A stretch of DNA of 64,000 nucleotides from Catellatospora coxensis (GTDB lineage: Bacteria; Actinomycetota; Actinomycetes; Mycobacteriales; Micromonosporaceae). Of the stretch, positions 61,785 to 64,000 are shown piece by piece; position 1 is the first letter of the stretch, and the number at the start of each line of letters is the position of its first letter. The notes beneath the pieces were generated by a model. The model saw nothing but the letters and a program-made list of their open reading frames with translations, was not told the DNA's origin and made no database searches. A program made the translations under genes and the position numbers. The stretch lies in contig NZ_BONI01000007.1 in NCBI RefSeq assembly GCF_016862635.1, positions 1-64,000 on the forward strand, read 5' to 3'.

Positions 61785-63677
61785 TCAGCCCTCGTAGCAG
61801 GCGGCCGACGCGACGACTTCCGGCTTGGGTTCCGGCGAACCCGACACGGCCGGCGAGGGCGTGCCGGTCGGCTCCGGCACTGGGGGCAGCACGAGACCCC
61901 CGTTGAGCGACAGCAGCGTGTCGTCCTCGAACGCCTGGTGGGCCTCGCCGTTGACGTCGAGGAGCACTTTGCCTGTCCGCGCCGGCTGCCGGGCGTCCAC
62001 CACGTACCCGACGAGGTTGGAGACCTCGGCCTTGACGTTGGTGGTGATGACGTCTTCCATCACGCCGTCCACGGAGACGTGGGCGAGCTGGACCTTGACG
62101 TCCGGTCCGGCGCTGGCCACGACGAGGGTGTCCTCCCGCAGGAAGCCGACGCCGCGCAGTGCGGGCAGGCTCGTGTACAGCTCGCGCGGTTCGCCGATCA
62201 CGAACGAGCCCAGCGCGTTCTCCTGCCGCAGCAGCGGGGCGATGGACAGCTTGTTGCCACTCACCAGGGCGATCCGCCGGCCGTCCGGCGCGACGGCGAC
62301 AGCGGTGATGGCCCCCTTGACCGAGGAACTGTCGACCTGGACCGCCTTGCGATCCCCGACCTTGACCGCCCACAGGCGACCGTTGCCGAGCACCATCACG
62401 ACCTCCGCAGACCGGTCCAGCCAGAAAGGCATGCCGAGGGACGGGTTCTTCAGGTCGCCGAAATCGACCTCGTGCAGCTCGCTGTCGCGACGGCCGACCC
62501 ACAGCCCTTCCCGGCCCTTGGCGTCGACGCGCACGAGCGCGAACGCCGCTTCGCGCGCGGCCACACCAGCCGACTTCACCCTGTTGTTGGACTCGGCGGC
62601 CAGCGGCAGCTGGCCCTTGTCATCCGGGCTGCTGACACGCCGGAGCACACCGGTGGCACGTTCCACCGCGTACCGGCCCGGCTCCCGGATCTCGCCGGTG
62701 CCCGCAGCCCGGTTGGCCGCCAGGAAGTTGCCCGACGTCGGATAGACCCGGGACTCGACCCGCAGCTCCAACTGGCCCTTGGGCAGCAGCGTCCAGTAGA
62801 GCTGGGCCGCGAGCGAGTCCCGCACGTCACCCTCGCCCATGTCGGCGATACCGGCGAGGCTGACAACCGTCTTCTGGTCGTCCGTGACGATGTTGTTCAA
62901 GCGCCTGGTGCCGCTCGGCAGACCGTTGACCTTTATCGCGGGGGCGAGCCAGGGCGACGGGCCTTTCAGCAGCCAGTCGAGCAGCCGGTTGTCCCGCTGC
63001 TCCAGTGCCTTCGGCACGTAGCGCAGGTCCGGCACCAGCGAGGTGCCGTCCTTGTTCCAGAAGTAGATCGGCACCTGGTCGTAGTACCGCTTCAGACCAT
63101 CCCTCGACAGGAGGAGTTCGCTCGGCAGCCTGGACGGCTGGCCGGTGATGAACAGACCCAGCGAGCCGACCTGCTCCACCTTGAACGTGAGCTTCGTCTG
63201 GCCGCTGCGCGGTTCGATACGGCCGTCGACGGTGAGCACGCCGAGGTAACGGACCTTCACCTCGACGGTGTGCTCAATGGAGTTCTCCGTCGGCTCCTCG
63301 GCCCAGTCGACGAGGGTCAGTTCGCCGTCACCGCTCGGCTTCCAGTCATCGCGCAGGTTCGGAGCCAGGTAGCTGCGCACGACGTTGCTCATGATGTCCT
63401 CGTGGGAGGCGGGCAGGCCGTGATCACCGGCTGCCGACTCGAGGAAGTTCTTGACGAGCTGGCTCGGGTTCGTCACGTTGACGTCGCGCGGCCGCGGACC
63501 CGACTTCCCCGAAGGCGCCTGCCCGGGAGCCGCCGTCGGGCCGGCGCCGTCGCGTACCACGCCGCTGTCGATCCCGATGCCGCAGCCGGCGACGGCGAGC
63601 CCGGCGAACGCCGCCACCAGTACACGCGTCAGCCAGCTCCTACCCGCCGCGCGGGCTCGTCCGGTCCGCTTGCTCAT
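61785..63677 (-). CDS. lpqB: LpqB lipoprotein (GerMN and beta-propeller domains)
   Basis: A 630-aa exported lipoprotein with a twin-Arg-like basic start, a hydrophobic core and lipobox LAVAGC (Cys32). A GerMN domain lies near 70-320 and a beta-propeller region near 330-600. LpqB works with the MtrAB two-component system in cell-wall homeostasis and interacts with MtrB. It follows mtrB by 58 bp on the same strand. Confidence 0.95.
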   Translation of the reverse strand: MSKRTGRARAAGRSWLTRVLVAAFAGLAVAGCGIGIDSGVVRDGAGPTAAPGQAPSGKSGPRPRDVNVTNPSQLVKNFLESAAGDHGLPASHEDIMSNVVRSYLAPNLRDDWKPSGDGELTLVDWAEEPTENSIEHTVEVKVRYLGVLTVDGRIEPRSGQTKLTFKVEQVGSLGLFITGQPSRLPSELLLSRDGLKRYYDQVPIYFWNKDGTSLVPDLRYVPKALEQRDNRLLDWLLKGPSPWLAPAIKVNGLPSGTRRLNNIVTDDQKTVVSLAGIADMGEGDVRDSLAAQLYWTLLPKGQLELRVESRVYPTSGNFLAANRAAGTGEIREPGRYAVERATGVLRRVSSPDDKGQLPLAAESNNRVKSAGVAAREAAFALVRVDAKGREGLWVGRRDSELHEVDFGDLKNPSLGMPFWLDRSAEVVMVLGNGRLWAVKVGDRKAVQVDSSSVKGAITAVAVAPDGRRIALVSGNKLSIAPLLRQENALGSFVIGEPRELYTSLPALRGVGFLREDTLVVASAGPDVKVQLAHVSVDGVMEDVITTNVKAEVSNLVGYVVDARQPARTGKVLLDVNGEAHQAFEDDTLLSLNGGLVLPPVPEPTGTPSPAVSGSPEPKPEVVASAACYEG

Positions 63678-63735
63678 GCCCGCTCCTCGTCACGCCGATC
63701 GGCGGCCCCGACCCGCACGACCGGCCTGGCCCGCG

Positions 63736-64000
63736 TCACGCCGACACCCCCGGTTGCTCCACGCGCTGACGCACCACCACCGGCTCGACCGGGATCAGCG
63801 GCAGCGGCGAGCCCGCCAGCCGGCCCCCGGCCCGGACCGGCAGCGTGAGCCGGAACTGAGCGCCGTTGCCCGGCGCGCCCCACGCCTCCAGCCAGCCGCC
63901 GTGCAGCCGGGCGTCCTCCAGGCTGATCGACAGCCCGAGTCCCGTGCCGCCGGTCTGCCGGGCGCGGGACGGGTCGGCCCGCCAGAACCGGTTGAACACC
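63736..64000 (-). CDS. mtrB: Sensor histidine kinase MtrB, C-terminal fragment cut by window edge
   Basis: Only the last 88 codons are in the window. [19 protein letters not shown] then [17 protein letters not shown] are the F and G2 boxes of a histidine kinase ATPase domain, and the context upstream of lpqB identifies MtrB. The frame stays open to the window edge, so the true start lies outside. Confidence 0.9.
   Translation of the reverse strand, partial: VFNRFWRADPSRARQTGGTGLGLSISLEDARLHGGWLEAWGAPGNGAQFRLTLPVRAGGRLAGSPLPLIPVEPVVVRQRVEQPGVSA

Noticed and set aside
63674-63999. Small complete genes at the right edge
   Set aside because: The GTG near 63999 is an internal codon of mtrB, and the 63674-63883 frame overlaps it out of phase.

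Overview
The window is about 64 kb of very GC-rich DNA with strong third-position G/C bias, frequent GTG starts and dense gene packing. Gene content points to an actinomycete, most likely of the family Micromonosporaceae. This rests on an mtrB-lpqB-comF-hpf-secA block, a germacradienol/geosmin synthase, AfsR/SARP-type regulators, an archaeal-type (class I) lysyl-tRNA synthetase and an AICE-like integrative element. The genus is not decided by the sequence.

Left part (1-18.6 kb): a Nei/Fpg DNA glycosylase cut by the window edge, cytochrome oxidase subunit I (ctaD), an FdhF-type molybdopterin oxidoreductase with its sulfurtransferase FdhD, a Nudix protein, a lone HATPase protein, class I lysS, a tyrosine phosphatase, geosmin synthase, a secreted protein, a DUF4097-like protein and a large AfsR-like STAND regulator. 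Several long palindromes lie between these genes. One family has a copy inserted in frame inside fdhD.

Middle part (18.68-32.3 kb): an integrative and probably conjugative element of the AICE type in the 3' half of a tRNA-Ala(GGC) gene. A 44-bp direct repeat marks both ends. In order the element holds a 618-aa membrane-anchored cargo protein, a GNAT/GntR pair with palindromic operators, a transfer operon (small Zn protein, DUF6284-like, SpdB-like membrane proteins, FtsK/TraB translocase), a replication operon (cytosine-methylase-like protein, prim-pol, RecA-like ATPase), excisionase, tyrosine integrase and a DUF4240-like cargo gene. A 110-bp inverted duplication carries GGGGGACAC iterons and a hairpin. 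One copy is near attL and the other forms the 3' end of the ATPase gene. Paired repeats just inside both ends look like integrase arm sites.

Right of the element (32.3-43.4 kb): yqgE, a nucleosidase, tmRNA (ssrA), three tandem genes for membrane-anchored proteins with extracellular CBM2-like domains (two carry a cytoplasmic SRPBCC domain), then smpB, an M23 peptidase, ftsX, ftsE and prfB. All except the nucleosidase are on the minus strand. The trans-translation pair ssrA/smpB and the FtsEX division module with its probable peptidase partner are recognisable.

Far right (43.5-64 kb): a sugar-phosphate cluster (ROK regulator, GH4 glycosidase, BadF-type kinase), a PadR regulator, tryptophan 2,3-dioxygenase, pruA, a membrane protein, a DUF6912-like protein, a small BldC-like HTH protein and an Rv3235-like gene (both preceded by 10-bp tandem repeats), and secA. 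Then come an unusual SARP-membrane-helix-hairpin-helix fusion, two GNAT genes, hpf, comF, lpqB and the 3' end of mtrB, cut by the window edge.

The most unusual items are the repeat-derived insertion in fdhD, the SRPBCC-TM-CBM2 trio, the SARP-TM-HhH fusion, the iteron-bearing inverted duplication of the element, and its unrecognised 618-aa cargo gene.
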